Notes: generated by a model not told the origin, from the letters alone. 64,000 nucleotides of DNA from DAIDKA01 sp036267975 (GCA_036267975.1 DATAVA010000029.1:1-64000); one strand, 5' to 3'; shown: positions 9,744 to 18,764, numbered from the stretch's first letter. Numbers and translations: made by a program.

Positions 9744-12119
9744 CTATTCGTAGCGCAGTGCGGCCACGGGATTGGCGCGGGCAATGAGAAGCGAGTGGGT
9801 GCTCACGGTGAGCAATGCGATCATCAACGCTAGTGCGGCGGCAGCGGGGAACAGCCACACGGCCAGATCCACGTGATAGGCGAACCCCTGCAACCAGCGA
9901 TTCATGCCGTATGCGGTCAGGGGCCAGGCGATGAGGTTGGCCCACAGGACGGGCTTGGCAAACTGCAGCAGCAGCAGACGGATGATGTTGCCAGTATCGG
10001 CCCCGAGGGCCTTGCGGATGCCGATCTCGCGGGTGCGCCGCTCGGCGATGGATGCCGCAAGGCCCAACAGGCCGAGGCAGGCGAGAACCACGGCCACCGC
10101 GGCGAAGACGCCGAACAGCTGTGCCTCGCGCAACATGGCCAGGTACATGAGCTGGATGCGCAGATCAAGGAAGACCCGGTTGATTGGGTCCTTTGCGCCC
10201 GTGGTCTTCCACATGCCATCGATGGCGCTAAGCGTCTCGGGAATCTGATGACCCGTGAGCTTGACGCTGATGAGATCGAAGGCCGGAGCCTTGGCAGTGA
10301 CCACAAATTCCTGCGCTTCGATCTTGTGCGCCACTGAGTCCAGCGAGAAATCCGGGATCACGCCGCTGATCGGCACAGACCGGCAGGGGGAGGGGTCACA
10401 CGTCGATGCTGCATAGCCGATTGCATCTGCGGACCTTGTGAATCCCAGCTGCCGGGTCGCAGTCTCATTGAACACGTAGTAGGTGCCCGCGGAGCCTGCG
10501 GAAATCCGGCCTGCGACGGGCTTGATGCCGTACAGATCGAACAGTGACGGCTGTGCAAAGATCGGGTACATCAGATGCTCGATACCTGCCCTGTCGTTTG
10601 CCCATGCGACATTGAGCACTCTGTGCTCTACCAAGGTGGAAGACGAGCAGGCCAGCCCACGGACGCCGGGCAGCGTGCGCAGCCGCGTCGTAAAGGCCGC
10701 ATCGCAGGGGGAACGGATGAGGAGCATCTGGTCAGTATCGACACGCAGTGCGTCCCGGGTGGCGAACCGTCGCTGCTGATACACCACGGCGGCCGCGATG
10801 ATCAGTCCAATCAAAATAGAGAACTGTGCCGTAACCAGGACCTGGCGCATCGATACCGCGCTGCGCGACTGCCGGGTCTCCCCCGTCAGGACGCGCAGGG
10901 GACGGAAGGCCGACAGGACCAGGGCCGGATAGGCGCCCGCAAGTATTCCGAGGAGCAGGACGGCCAGCGCGACGGCGGTGATGAGCGCCGGATCCTGCCA
11001 GTACCTGAACGTGGCGCCCGCGGTGAGAAAGGCATTCACGTAGGGCAACAGCAGTTCGGTGAGGGCAACGGCCACCAGCGATGCGGCGATCACGTAGACA
11101 ATCGACTCGGTGAAGAACTGCAGCACCAATACGCGCCGCGCGGCCCCGGCAAGCTTGCGGACGCTCACCTCTCTGGCACGACGCGTGGAGCGTGCGGTGA
11201 GCAGATTGACGAAGTTGACGCCGGCAATGACGAGTATGCCGATCCCCGTGATGGCCACCATCAGCAATCTGCTTGCAAATCCCGGGTTGAGGCCCGGCTG
11301 CGCAATCAGCCGGTCCAGACGTACGAACTGCAGGGCCAGAGTGGTGCCCTGGGGTGGGCGGGCGAAAAGCGTCTTCGACAGCGCGGGCATGGCGTCCAGC
11401 AGGCGCCCCGCCGAAGCATGGAGTGCGAGCTTCACATAGGTTGCTACACCAATGACATTGTTGGACCCGGGGACATTTCCGAGGATGGTGTCCAGCCGCC
11501 GCAGCTCGGACCACGGAGCGAGTCCTGCGATGAATATTCCGCTCTGCAGGTGTGTGGCATTCGGCGGCAGATCCTGGATGACCGCGGCCACCGAAACCAC
11601 GTGCGTGCCGTCCACCGTCAAGGTCTCCCCCAGCGGCGCATCACGACCAAAGTACTTGCGGGCAATGCTACGGGGCAGGACGATGGCGTCCGGACGTTTC
11701 AGCGCCGATCTCAGATTTCCCGCAAGCACCGGGAGTGCCAGAACCTCGAAGGCGTTCGGATCCGCCCAGTAGATCAGTTCCTTCGCTTCCACGTTCGATC
11801 GTCGGACGGTCACGGTTTGCGGGATCAGGCGTGTCGCGGCCTCAATCTCGCGGAATTTGAGCGCCAGCTGCGGACCGACAAACGAAGCCGTGCTCGGGAT
11901 GTAGACGGTGGCATGACCCGGCGGCGTGATGGCGGTCACAGCCGTGTAGATGCGGTCGTAACCCCCGATAAAATGGTCCTGGCTGAGCTGGTTGTGCACC
12001 ACGAGTGCCGCGAGCAACGCCGTGCACAAGCCGACCGACAGCCCGAGCACGCTGATGGCCGTGTAGAGCTTGTTGCGCGCGAGATGGCGCAGGGCGGCGG
12101 CCAGACAGTTGCGGAACAT
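9744..12119 (-). CDS. MacB/FtsX-type ABC transporter permease, array copy D
   Basis: The start at 12119 gives 791 residues beginning MFRNCLAAALRHLARNKLY. The frame is open to 12206, but the extra 29 residues lie inside the ATPase gene's 3' end and have no counterpart in the sister proteins. The architecture is the same: two MacB-like periplasmic domains, two FtsX cores, and the coupling motif RTREIGIRKALGADTGNI. It is the first permease after the ATPase gene, 13 bp downstream of it. The periplasmic half has a short insertion with two cysteines (CDPSPC) near residue 590 that copy C does not show. A structural disulfide is possible but not demonstrated. Confidence 0.9.
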   Translation of the reverse strand: MFRNCLAAALRHLARNKLYTAISVLGLSVGLCTALLAALVVHNQLSQDHFIGGYDRIYTAVTAITPPGHATVYIPSTASFVGPQLALKFREIEAATRLIPQTVTVRRSNVEAKELIYWADPNAFEVLALPVLAGNLRSALKRPDAIVLPRSIARKYFGRDAPLGETLTVDGTHVVSVAAVIQDLPPNATHLQSGIFIAGLAPWSELRRLDTILGNVPGSNNVIGVATYVKLALHASAGRLLDAMPALSKTLFARPPQGTTLALQFVRLDRLIAQPGLNPGFASRLLMVAITGIGILVIAGVNFVNLLTARSTRRAREVSVRKLAGAARRVLVLQFFTESIVYVIAASLVAVALTELLLPYVNAFLTAGATFRYWQDPALITAVALAVLLLGILAGAYPALVLSAFRPLRVLTGETRQSRSAVSMRQVLVTAQFSILIGLIIAAAVVYQQRRFATRDALRVDTDQMLLIRSPCDAAFTTRLRTLPGVRGLACSSSTLVEHRVLNVAWANDRAGIEHLMYPIFAQPSLFDLYGIKPVAGRISAGSAGTYYVFNETATRQLGFTRSADAIGYAASTCDPSPCRSVPISGVIPDFSLDSVAHKIEAQEFVVTAKAPAFDLISVKLTGHQIPETLSAIDGMWKTTGAKDPINRVFLDLRIQLMYLAMLREAQLFGVFAAVAVVLACLGLLGLAASIAERRTREIGIRKALGADTGNIIRLLLLQFAKPVLWANLIAWPLTAYGMNRWLQGFAYHVDLAVWLFPAAAALALMIALLTVSTHSLLIARANPVAALRYE

Positions 12120-12132
12120 ACGTCGGGGCGCC

Positions 12133-12813
12133 TCAGGCAGCGAGCAATGTTTCGCTGACCACCTGTCCGTCGAGCAGCTTGACGGTGCGCGCAGCGACTG
12201 CTGCATGCACCAGGGAGTGCGTGACCATGATCACGGTCGTGCCGGCGCGATTGATCTGCGTCAGCATGTCCATGACCGCAGTGCCGTTTTCGGTGTCGAG
12301 GTTGCCGGTGGGTTCATCGGCGAGGATCAGCTTGGGCTCCCCGACCAGCGCGCGCGCGACGGCGACGCGCTGCTGCTGGCCGCCGGAGAGCTGACTGGGC
12401 AGATGCCGGGCGCGATGCGTGAGACCGACGCGCTCCAGCGCGGCCGTGACCCGGCGGCGACGCTCCGCGCCGCTCATGGCGCGATACAGCAGCGAGACTT
12501 CGATGTTCTCGGAAACATTGAGATCATCGATCAGGTTGAAGCTCTGGAACACGAAGCCGACGCTGCCGCGGCGCAGGCGCGTGAGTTCCTTCTCGCGCAG
12601 TTTCGCGACTTCTTCGCCGAAGAATGTATAGCTGCCGCTGTCGGGATTATCGAGCAGCCCGAGGATGTTGAGCAGCGTCGACTTGCCGCACCCCGATGGG
12701 CCCATGATCGCCAGGAACTCTCCCGTGCGCACGGCGAGCGACACCTGCGACAGGGCGTGAGTCTCCACCTCGCTCGTGCGGTAGATCTTGCTGATGTTCT
12801 GCAGACTCAACAT
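12133..12813 (-). CDS. ABC transporter ATP-binding protein, MacB/LolD type
   Basis: 226 residues, a complete nucleotide-binding domain of the MacB/LolD/FtsE class. Walker A is GPSGCGKST (38-46), the Q-loop is VFQSFNLID (about 88-96), the signature is LSGGQQQRVAVARAL (142-156), Walker B is LILADEPTGNLD (162-173), and the switch histidine is in IMVTHS (about 195-200). It is a stand-alone ATPase, unlike MacB itself where it is fused to the permease. It lies between the adaptor gene and the permease array and is the only ATPase in the operon. It probably energises all four permeases. Confidence 0.95.
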   Translation of the reverse strand: MLSLQNISKIYRTSEVETHALSQVSLAVRTGEFLAIMGPSGCGKSTLLNILGLLDNPDSGSYTFFGEEVAKLREKELTRLRRGSVGFVFQSFNLIDDLNVSENIEVSLLYRAMSGAERRRRVTAALERVGLTHRARHLPSQLSGGQQQRVAVARALVGEPKLILADEPTGNLDTENGTAVMDMLTQINRAGTTVIMVTHSLVHAAVAARTVKLLDGQVVSETLLAA

Positions 12814-12827
12814 GTGGGGTCCCCCTT

Positions 12828-14090
12828 CTATTTCAGGTCGATCCGGTCGATACGTTCCAGGCCGTTGTAATCGGAAGTGATGACGCGTTCACCGGCGGCC
12901 AGACCACCGAGGATCTCGACCTGCTCGGCATTGCGCCGCCCGACCTTGATCCGGCGTCGCTGGGCAACGTGACTGTCGGGTCCGGGTTGCAGCACGAAGG
13001 CCCAATCCCCGCCACTGCGTTCGAGAAACGCGCCCGCCGGCAGCACCAGGCCCGGCACGTCGGCGCCGAGTGACAGCCTGCCCTGCAGGGTCTGGCCGCG
13101 CAGCAGCCCGGATGGGGTCGCGCCGTCGAAAGCCAGATCGACCATGAAGCCGCCGCTTTTGACTTGCGGATAGACGCGCGTCACCTTGAGGGGCCAGGCC
13201 TTGTCATCGAGCTGGATGCTCGCCGCCTGCCCCGGTCGTACCCGGCCCAGGTAATACTCATCGATGGTGGCCGACAGCTTGTAGCCGGTGGCAGGCGTGA
13301 TTTCGGCCAGGCGGTCCCCGAGGTTGCGGCTCTCCCCGACCGTCAGATCCATGCTGGTCACAAGACCGCTCACCGGCGCGCGCACGGTCAGGTCAGCGAG
13401 TTTCCCGTGCGTGATCACCAGATCCTGCTGCAGCTTCGCGATCTGCGCCTGCAGCTGCGGCAGCTGCTTCGCGCGCAGCTCCTCCTGACGCCGGTTGCTT
13501 TCCTCCTGCATGGGCCGCTGCAAAAGCGCATTGTCGAGTTCGTCCTTGAGCTGGTCGCGCGATTCCACGGAGACCAGATGCTGAGCCACCAATCCCTCGC
13601 GACGGTCGAGGGCGCGCCGCAGTCGGATGATGTCGTAGTCGATCTGCGCGAGCGCCTTCTCATTGGCCACGCGGTTCTGCTCCAGCTGGGTCTGGTAGGA
13701 CTGCGACTCGGTGATGGACTGCACCAGCCGGCCCTCCCGATCCAGCACATCCAGCTCCAGCGCCGTATTGCTCAACTGCACCAGCGGCTGGCCCTGCATC
13801 ACGCTGTCGCCCGCCTGCACCAGAACGTGTTCGATGCGGCCACCCTCCACGGCATCGAGGAAGACTGTGTCATGCGGCACGACTTCACCGGTGAGCGGGA
13901 TGATGTCGTGGTACACGCCCCGCTCGACAGGGGCAATCGTCAAACTGGCCGCTGGAATGCTCACGCTGCGCTGCGCGGGGCCCAGCAGCAGCACACCGGC
14001 AATGATGATCAGCGCGAGCGCCGTGACACCCAGCGCCAGCTGTTGCCACAGCTTCAGTCGCCACCACGGCTGCGACCGCGGCCGGTCCAT
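12828..14090 (-). CDS. HlyD/RND-type periplasmic adaptor subunit (membrane fusion protein)
   Basis: 420 residues from the ATG at 14090; an in-frame ATG at 14129 would add 13. One N-terminal membrane anchor (about 21-40) is followed by a lipoyl/barrel-sandwich half (VVPHDTVFLDAVEGGRIEHV), a long Glu/Gln/Arg-rich coiled-coil hairpin (about 125-255), the second lipoyl half (LTVRAPVSGLVTSMDL) and a beta-barrel domain. It would link the inner-membrane ABC permeases to an outer-membrane exit duct; no TolC-like gene is in the window. It is the first gene of the minus-strand export operon, 14 bp ahead of the ATPase gene. No strong Shine-Dalgarno separates the two candidate starts. Confidence 0.88.
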   Translation of the reverse strand: MDRPRSQPWWRLKLWQQLALGVTALALIIIAGVLLLGPAQRSVSIPAASLTIAPVERGVYHDIIPLTGEVVPHDTVFLDAVEGGRIEHVLVQAGDSVMQGQPLVQLSNTALELDVLDREGRLVQSITESQSYQTQLEQNRVANEKALAQIDYDIIRLRRALDRREGLVAQHLVSVESRDQLKDELDNALLQRPMQEESNRRQEELRAKQLPQLQAQIAKLQQDLVITHGKLADLTVRAPVSGLVTSMDLTVGESRNLGDRLAEITPATGYKLSATIDEYYLGRVRPGQAASIQLDDKAWPLKVTRVYPQVKSGGFMVDLAFDGATPSGLLRGQTLQGRLSLGADVPGLVLPAGAFLERSGGDWAFVLQPGPDSHVAQRRRIKVGRRNAEQVEILGGLAAGERVITSDYNGLERIDRIDLK

Positions 14091-14229
14091 GGCACAGTCC
14101 AGCGCAGGGCTTTTCACGGCGGCAACCATTCGGGCTAGTGTAGGGCCGGTACGCTGTGATAAAAAATGACGCCCAATCAGGTGCTTGCGTGGTGCACCCG
14201 CGAATATTGCCGGTATGAGGTGTCCGAAA
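14091..14229. promoter_or_regulatory. Divergent promoter region between export operon and two-component genes
   Basis: A 139-bp non-coding gap between the adaptor gene (minus) and the response-regulator gene (plus). It has an AT-rich run around 14158-14168 in otherwise GC-rich DNA. On the minus strand TACACT (14137-14142) could be a -10 element, but no good -35 is seen. On the plus strand a GAGG (14218-14221) sits 8 nt before the GTG at 14230. I see no clear operator repeat. Confidence 0.4.
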
Positions 14230-14805
14230 GTGAACACTTCCGAAGGGGATGCGGTCCGCATGATCGCTGATGCGGCCATCGTGATCGTCGAGGACGATGC
14301 CGATGTGCAGCGTGCCGCGCGCATCGCACTGGCGGGCAGCTGCCGGCTCATCGACGTGCTGGATACGCCGGAGGCGCTGGCGAGCCGACTTGAGGCGGTC
14401 AGCTTCGATGTCGTGCTGCTGGACATGAATTTCGTGGCCGGTGACCGCAGCGGCGCGACCGGACTGGATGCGCTGGCGCGCCTGCAGCAACTCGATCCCA
14501 GCTTGGCCGTCGTGCTGATGACCGCCTATGGCGGCGTCTCACTGGCGGTCGAAGCGCTCAAGCACGGCGCCACGGATTTTGTGCTCAAGCCCTGGCGCAA
14601 TGACAAGCTCATCGCGACGGTGCTCGCGGCGGCCGCAGCCACGCGTCGCCGGCGCACGGCGCAGACCCTCAACCTGGACAGGCTCGAGCGCGGCACGATC
14701 GAGCGTGCCCTGCTGCAGCATGGGGGCAACATCTCGCTGGCGGCGGCGGCGCTGGGCCTGAGCCGCCCGGCGCTGTATCGACGGATGTCCAAGCATGGGC
14801 TCTAG
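14230..14805 (+). CDS. Response regulator with Fis-type DNA-binding domain, no AAA+ domain (PrrA/RegA-like layout)
   Basis: 191 residues from the GTG at 14230, chosen for the GAGG 8 nt upstream. An ATG at 14260 is the next option and also precedes the receiver domain. The receiver (about 11-125) has the acidic pair in VEDDAD, the phospho-acceptor Asp in VVLLDMNF (about D65), MTAY and the lysine in VLKPW (about 110). A Fis-like helix-turn-helix fills the C-terminus, with GGNISLAAAALGLSRPALYRR. There is no sigma-54 AAA+ module, so it should act as a classic activator or repressor. It overlaps the kinase gene by 11 bp and diverges from the export operon, which is its most likely target (inference). 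Confidence 0.88.
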   Translation: MNTSEGDAVRMIADAAIVIVEDDADVQRAARIALAGSCRLIDVLDTPEALASRLEAVSFDVVLLDMNFVAGDRSGATGLDALARLQQLDPSLAVVLMTAYGGVSLAVEALKHGATDFVLKPWRNDKLIATVLAAAAATRRRRTAQTLNLDRLERGTIERALLQHGGNISLAAAALGLSRPALYRRMSKHGL

Positions 14806-16111
14806 CGCATTGCCACGGCATTTCCAGTTCGCGGTGCTGGCACGGGCGGTGCTGCTGGCCGTGCTCATCGTCATCGTGCTGCGGCTGCTCACCGCCACGC
14901 AGTTCTACGCGACGGCCCTGGTGGTGATCCTGTGCGCGGCCCTGGTCGTGGCCGATCTGATCCGCGTGATCGGGCATGCGGACCGTTCGACACAGCGCTT
15001 CCTGGAATCACTGTCGGCCGGGGCGCTGGAGGCGCCACTGTCGGGGCACTCCAGCCCCGGTCAGCCGCTGCCGGCGTTCGATCGTGCGCGCCAACATCTG
15101 CAGGAGGATCGGCGCACGCAACGGCAGGGCAGCGACTATCTGCAGACGCTGCTCGATACGGTTCCCGCCGCACTCATCGTGGTGAGTGCGCAAGGTGCCC
15201 TGCGGATGGTCAATCGCGCCGCACACCGCTTGCTGGGTGAGCCCGCGCCGCGGCTCGAGGAGCTGCCGACCGTCGGCGCGACCACCGCCGCCGTGCTGCG
15301 AGCGCTGCCGCCGGGTGCGCAGCAGATCGTGCGCCTCGCAAACGGTCGCCAGCTGCTCGCCTCGGCCTCGCAGTTCACCGTTCCGGGAGACGCCGCGCAG
15401 CGGCTGATCTGCCTGCAGCGTCTCGCCGGTGATCTGGATGCGGTCGAACACAAGGCCTGGGACGACATGGCGCGAGTGCTGGCGCACGAGATGATGAATT
15501 CACTCACCCCGATCGCCTCGCTGTCGGAAAGCCTCGATGCACTGCTGCGCGCCGGCGGCCGGACCGAAGAGGTGGCCGCGGCGCTGGAGGCCATCCGGCG
15601 CCGCAGCTTCGGGCTGATGCGCTTCGTGGAGCGCTATCGCAAGGTCGCGGAGTTACCCGAACCGTTGCTGCAGACCCTGTCGTTGCAGAGCGTGCTGGCG
15701 GGTGTCGAGCAGCTGCTCGCGCCGGCACTCGAACAGGGACGTGTCAGTTATGCGAGCACGGTGGTGCCGTCGAATCTGAGCGTGCGGGCGGATGCCGATC
15801 TGCTCGAACAGGCGCTCATCAATCTGCTGCGCAATGCCGCCGAAGCAGTCGCCGGGCAGTCCGGCGCGCGCATCGAGGTGACTTGCGGAGTCGATGCGGG
15901 GCGGTGCTTCATCGAGGTTGCTGACAATGGACCGGGCCTGACGGATGCGGCGCGTGAACAGATCTTCGTGCCGTTCTTCACCACCAAGGCCGGCGGCTCC
16001 GGGGTGGGACTGAGCCTCGCGCGGCGCATCGCGCTGTGTCACGGCGGTCAGATCGCGGTGCGGTCCAACGCCCCGCACGGATCGGTGTTCCGGCTCAGTA
16101 TGCCGTCATGA
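14795..16111 (+). CDS. Membrane-bound sensor histidine kinase
   Basis: 438 residues. Two membrane spans lie close together (about 17-30 and 38-57), leaving almost no periplasmic loop. A PAS-like segment follows (about 110-210). The dimerisation helix carries the phospho-acceptor histidine at about 231 in LAHEMMNSLTPI. The ATP-binding domain has the N box NLLRNAAEAV (343-352), the G1 box DNGPGL (377-382) and the G2 box GSGVGLSL (401-408). The layout resembles NtrB/NtrY-type kinases that sense membrane or cytoplasmic cues. It partners the regulator gene it overlaps. Its 3' end overlaps the convergent VOC gene by 17 bp. Confidence 0.92.
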   Translation: MGSSALPRHFQFAVLARAVLLAVLIVIVLRLLTATQFYATALVVILCAALVVADLIRVIGHADRSTQRFLESLSAGALEAPLSGHSSPGQPLPAFDRARQHLQEDRRTQRQGSDYLQTLLDTVPAALIVVSAQGALRMVNRAAHRLLGEPAPRLEELPTVGATTAAVLRALPPGAQQIVRLANGRQLLASASQFTVPGDAAQRLICLQRLAGDLDAVEHKAWDDMARVLAHEMMNSLTPIASLSESLDALLRAGGRTEEVAAALEAIRRRSFGLMRFVERYRKVAELPEPLLQTLSLQSVLAGVEQLLAPALEQGRVSYASTVVPSNLSVRADADLLEQALINLLRNAAEAVAGQSGARIEVTCGVDAGRCFIEVADNGPGLTDAAREQIFVPFFTTKAGGSGVGLSLARRIALCHGGQIAVRSNAPHGSVFRLSMPS

Positions 16112-16943
16112 GCAGATAATGACCGTCGGGATCGGCCACGTTTTGCACAAACGGCCCTGAGCATGACACCTCCAGGGGTTTCGCCTGAAGCACCAGGCGC
16201 GTGGCCGCAACGGCGTTGTTCTTAATCTTTGCGCCGGCGGGACGCAGCGGCGAGCGATAACACAATAGCTCAAGATGCGGACCGGCCGCGGCAAAAGCGA
16301 GCGCCGTCACCTCGACACGGACCTCGGACAGCGCGTCCAGTTGGTCCTGCTCGGGACCCCGGTTGAGCGTGCGCTGGGTCTCATGCAGGCCCAGGGCGCG
16401 ATAAAAGGCCACACTGTGGGCCGTGTCATGCACGCTGATGGCCGAATGATCGATGCCCAGACACCGCCCATCACGATGTGCCGTCTGCCACCGCTGCGGT
16501 GTGGCGCCGGGCGGAAATTCCAACAGCTCCAGTGGATGCCCCTCCGGATCACGAAACTTGAAGGCACTCACGCCCCCGGAGGATTCCGGCAGTTGCACCG
16601 GGCCGGCGCGCGAAATCGGTGTCCAGCCGGTCACAGCGAGCAGTCGCCGGTAGGCGGCCGCAATGTTCGTGACGACGAGCGCAAAGTGCTGGAAGTCCAG
16701 GTCCGCGCAGGTGTGCGCGGCGGGGTACGGTGCGCCCGGCGCGTCGAACTCGACGAGCTCGATCTGTTCGGCGCCGAGGCCGATCGTGATGCTGCTGGCT
16801 GCGGCCGGATGGCGCCCGGCGGACTCGCGCCGGAAGCCGAACGCACGCTCGTAAAAACCGGCCAGCGCCTCGCGATCGTGCGTAACGAGACTGAAGCGCA
16901 CAAGGCGCTCCACGACCACCGAATCCGCAACGTTCAAGGCCAC
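16095..16943 (-). CDS. VOC superfamily protein (glyoxalase/dioxygenase fold), two domains
   Basis: 282 residues with two consecutive VOC modules. The first has FSLVTHDREALAGFYERAFGF near residue 17, then LELLEF with the preceding DPEGHP. The second has IDHSAISVHDTAHSVAFYRALG near 145 and ends with DPDGHYLLM. Histidines and glutamates at these places are the usual metal ligands of the fold. Such two-module proteins include extradiol dioxygenases, hydroxyphenylpyruvate dioxygenase relatives and glyoxalases; the substrate is not evident. It overlaps the 5' region of neither neighbour but overlaps the end of the lactonase gene by 10 bp, so it is the last gene of the minus-strand sugar arm. Confidence 0.8.
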   Translation of the reverse strand: MALNVADSVVVERLVRFSLVTHDREALAGFYERAFGFRRESAGRHPAAASSITIGLGAEQIELVEFDAPGAPYPAAHTCADLDFQHFALVVTNIAAAYRRLLAVTGWTPISRAGPVQLPESSGGVSAFKFRDPEGHPLELLEFPPGATPQRWQTAHRDGRCLGIDHSAISVHDTAHSVAFYRALGLHETQRTLNRGPEQDQLDALSEVRVEVTALAFAAAGPHLELLCYRSPLRPAGAKIKNNAVAATRLVLQAKPLEVSCSGPFVQNVADPDGHYLLMTAY

Positions 16944-17836
16944 TGTGCTCCGCGGCAGTTCAGAAAGATGGAATACAGCGTGTGGGATCCGCCGATGAAG
17001 AGCCGGCTGCGCGCGGGGCCCCCGAATGCGACGTTCGACACGACGTGTGGCACGAGTATCTTGCCCAGCAACCGTCCATCGGGAGCGACGCAGTGCACGC
17101 CATCCGCAGCGGCCGCCCAGATATTTCCGTGCTCATCAACCCGCATGCCATCCACATAGCCGGCGTCCGCCTTGTAAAATATCTCTCCGCCGCTCAATGA
17201 GCCGTGGGCGTCCACGTCAAATACCCGCACATACTGTCGCGGCTCATCCCGCGTCTGATCGCCGGTCTCGGACACGTAGAGTCGGGATTCATCGGGCGAG
17301 AATGCCAGGCCGTTCGGACCATCGAAATCATCCGCCACGACCCGCACCTCGCCACGATGCGGATCGAGCCGATAGACGGCCGCGCGCTGCTCGGAGGTTT
17401 GTCGACCGCCCTCATAGTCGCTTTGAATTCCGTAGAGCGGATCGGTGAACCAGACCGAGTCATCGGAGCGGACGATCACATCGTTCGGCGAGTTCAGGCG
17501 CCGCCCCTGATGACGGTCGATGAGACACACCACGGCGCCGTCCAACTCGGTGCGAAACAGGCACCGCTCGCGATGCGAGCAGGAGATAAGGCGGCCCTGC
17601 CGATCGCGGGTCTGACCATTGGCGAAATGCGAAGGCGCGCGGAAAACGGATACGCCCGCGTTTTCGATCCAGCGCAATGTCTGGTTCCGCGGCAGATCCT
17701 GGAACAGCAGATAGCCGGCGTCCGCAACCCACACCAGGCCTTCTATCCAGCGAAATCCCGTCGCCAGTTCCTCCAGCGGCGCGTTCGCGCGCACGTAGTG
17801 CGCAAAGCGGTGATCGAGACTGACCACGCCGTGCAC
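16934..17836 (-). CDS. SMP-30/gluconolactonase/LRE family protein
   Basis: 300 residues, a six-bladed beta-propeller lactonase. Family metal-site positions are visible: the Glu in GFRWIEGLVW (about 33), the Asn in NSPNDVIV (about 117), the Asn in DGPNGLAFSPD (about 173) and the Asp in VDGMRVDEHGNIW (about 224). Members hydrolyse sugar lactones such as glucono-1,5-lactone to the acid. This fits the divergent glucose-dehydrogenase-like and GMC oxidoreductase genes, which would make the lactone. It has no clear signal peptide, so it is probably cytoplasmic. It overlaps the VOC gene by 10 bp and lies 5 bp after the cupin gene. Confidence 0.85.
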   Translation of the reverse strand: MHGVVSLDHRFAHYVRANAPLEELATGFRWIEGLVWVADAGYLLFQDLPRNQTLRWIENAGVSVFRAPSHFANGQTRDRQGRLISCSHRERCLFRTELDGAVVCLIDRHQGRRLNSPNDVIVRSDDSVWFTDPLYGIQSDYEGGRQTSEQRAAVYRLDPHRGEVRVVADDFDGPNGLAFSPDESRLYVSETGDQTRDEPRQYVRVFDVDAHGSLSGGEIFYKADAGYVDGMRVDEHGNIWAAAADGVHCVAPDGRLLGKILVPHVVSNVAFGGPARSRLFIGGSHTLYSIFLNCRGAQWP

Positions 17837-17841
17837 GGCAA

Positions 17842-18288
17842 TCAGCTCACCGCGCAGGGCGACGACGCTTCACGGGCCTCATTGAACTGGATCACCATCA
17901 GTACGGCGGGTGCATCGCCGACGGTCCCGGATCGGTGGCCGCGCCTTGCGTCAGTTTCCTGCGAATGCTGATCCGCACCGAAGGAAATCTCTCCGGCTGC
18001 CATCTCCACGCGCATGCCGTCCATCGATTCCACGAACCAGCGGCCCGAGAGCGGCACGATCCATTGTGGCTTTGGGTTTTCGTGCCATTCGCCCACCCAG
18101 CCGATGGGCAGCACCATGACCAGTACGCTCATATCGCCACGGCTGGGTCGGCCCTGCCATTGCGGGGCGGCTGGCGGGCTGATCGACTTCAATTCAAATT
18201 CCGTCATCACGCAGCGCCGCTGGTGGGTGACGCCGGCGCTGTCGGTATACAGATGCCAGTAATTGACGGTGGGGCTCGCGGGCGTCAC
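17842..18288 (-). CDS. Small cupin-domain protein
   Basis: 148 residues. It has a cupin-like beta-barrel pattern: a conserved segment around GWVGEWHENPKPQWIVPLSG (about 62-81), then GEISFGADQHSQETD with acidic and histidine residues (about 98-112) that may bind a metal. Cupins with this short form act as isomerases, oxygenases or sensors; no function can be assigned from sequence. It overlaps the DoxX gene by 4 bp and is followed at 5 bp by the lactonase gene, so all three are one transcription unit. Confidence 0.65.
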   Translation of the reverse strand: MTPASPTVNYWHLYTDSAGVTHQRRCVMTEFELKSISPPAAPQWQGRPSRGDMSVLVMVLPIGWVGEWHENPKPQWIVPLSGRWFVESMDGMRVEMAAGEISFGADQHSQETDARRGHRSGTVGDAPAVLMVIQFNEAREASSPCAVS

Positions 18289-18764
18289 GGCACTGAGCTC
18301 ACGAAGTACAGGTCATAAGGGTGACTCGAGGCAAACGGCGCGCGCATGAAGCGGTCTACTCCGTTGGCGGTCGCGCCAAAGGTGAGCAGCAGGAAACCGC
18401 CGGCCACCGCGAGGTTCTTCAGGAAATCCCAAAACAGTTCACGTCCCTTGCCGGCAGGTCCCGTCAGTGCAAAATCGCCGGTTCGCCAGAATTGCTTCCA
18501 CAGTAGCGCGGTGATGATGCAATACACCGCCAGAATGAGCGCCGCCATCCGGTCAGCGATTCCCGTCAGTACGGCGAGTGACATGCAGATCTCCACGCAC
18601 ATCCCGGTTACGATAAGCAACATTGCCAGCGGGCGTCGGCCTATCACTGCTCCGGCTTGAGAGACCGCTTGGTTGAAGTTCAAGATCTTGTCGGTGGCGC
18701 TGAAGGGAAAGAACAGCAGCACGAGCAGGGCGCGCGCTGCGAAGATTGCAAGAATGCTTACCAC
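18285..18764 (-). CDS. DoxX family membrane protein
   Basis: 159 residues with four predicted membrane spans (about 4-24, 47-70, 72-92 and 115-132), the usual size and topology for DoxX. The N-terminal segment ending FSATDKILNF matches the family's first span and loop. DoxX proteins are small subunits or partners of quinone-linked oxidoreductases; original DoxD/DoxA form thiosulfate:quinone oxidoreductase, and many relatives are uncharacterised. Here it heads the lactonase operon and faces an SDR/GMC gene pair. A role passing electrons from sugar oxidation to quinone is possible but unproven. Confidence 0.75.
   Translation of the reverse strand: MVSILAIFAARALLVLLFFPFSATDKILNFNQAVSQAGAVIGRRPLAMLLIVTGMCVEICMSLAVLTGIADRMAALILAVYCIITALLWKQFWRTGDFALTGPAGKGRELFWDFLKNLAVAGGFLLLTFGATANGVDRFMRAPFASSHPYDLYFVSSVP

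Larger units (their letters stand above)
2456..12119 (-). repeat. Tandem array of four paralogous permease genes
   Basis: Four copies of one gene lie head to tail with spacers of 9, 12 and 10 bp. Each begins with the coding pattern for MF(R/H)N(C/S)LAAALRHL and ends with PVAALRYE. DNA similarity is visible by eye at gene ends: 7440-7500 and 9840-9900 are nearly the same apart from scattered substitutions, while copy A is more different. The array therefore grew by repeated duplication followed by divergence of the periplasmic domains. Confidence 0.85.

Noticed and set aside
10575..12158. A 527-codon plus-strand open frame across permease copy D
   Set aside because: Antisense to a clear paralogous gene and without protein-like features; similar antisense frames occur over copies A and B.
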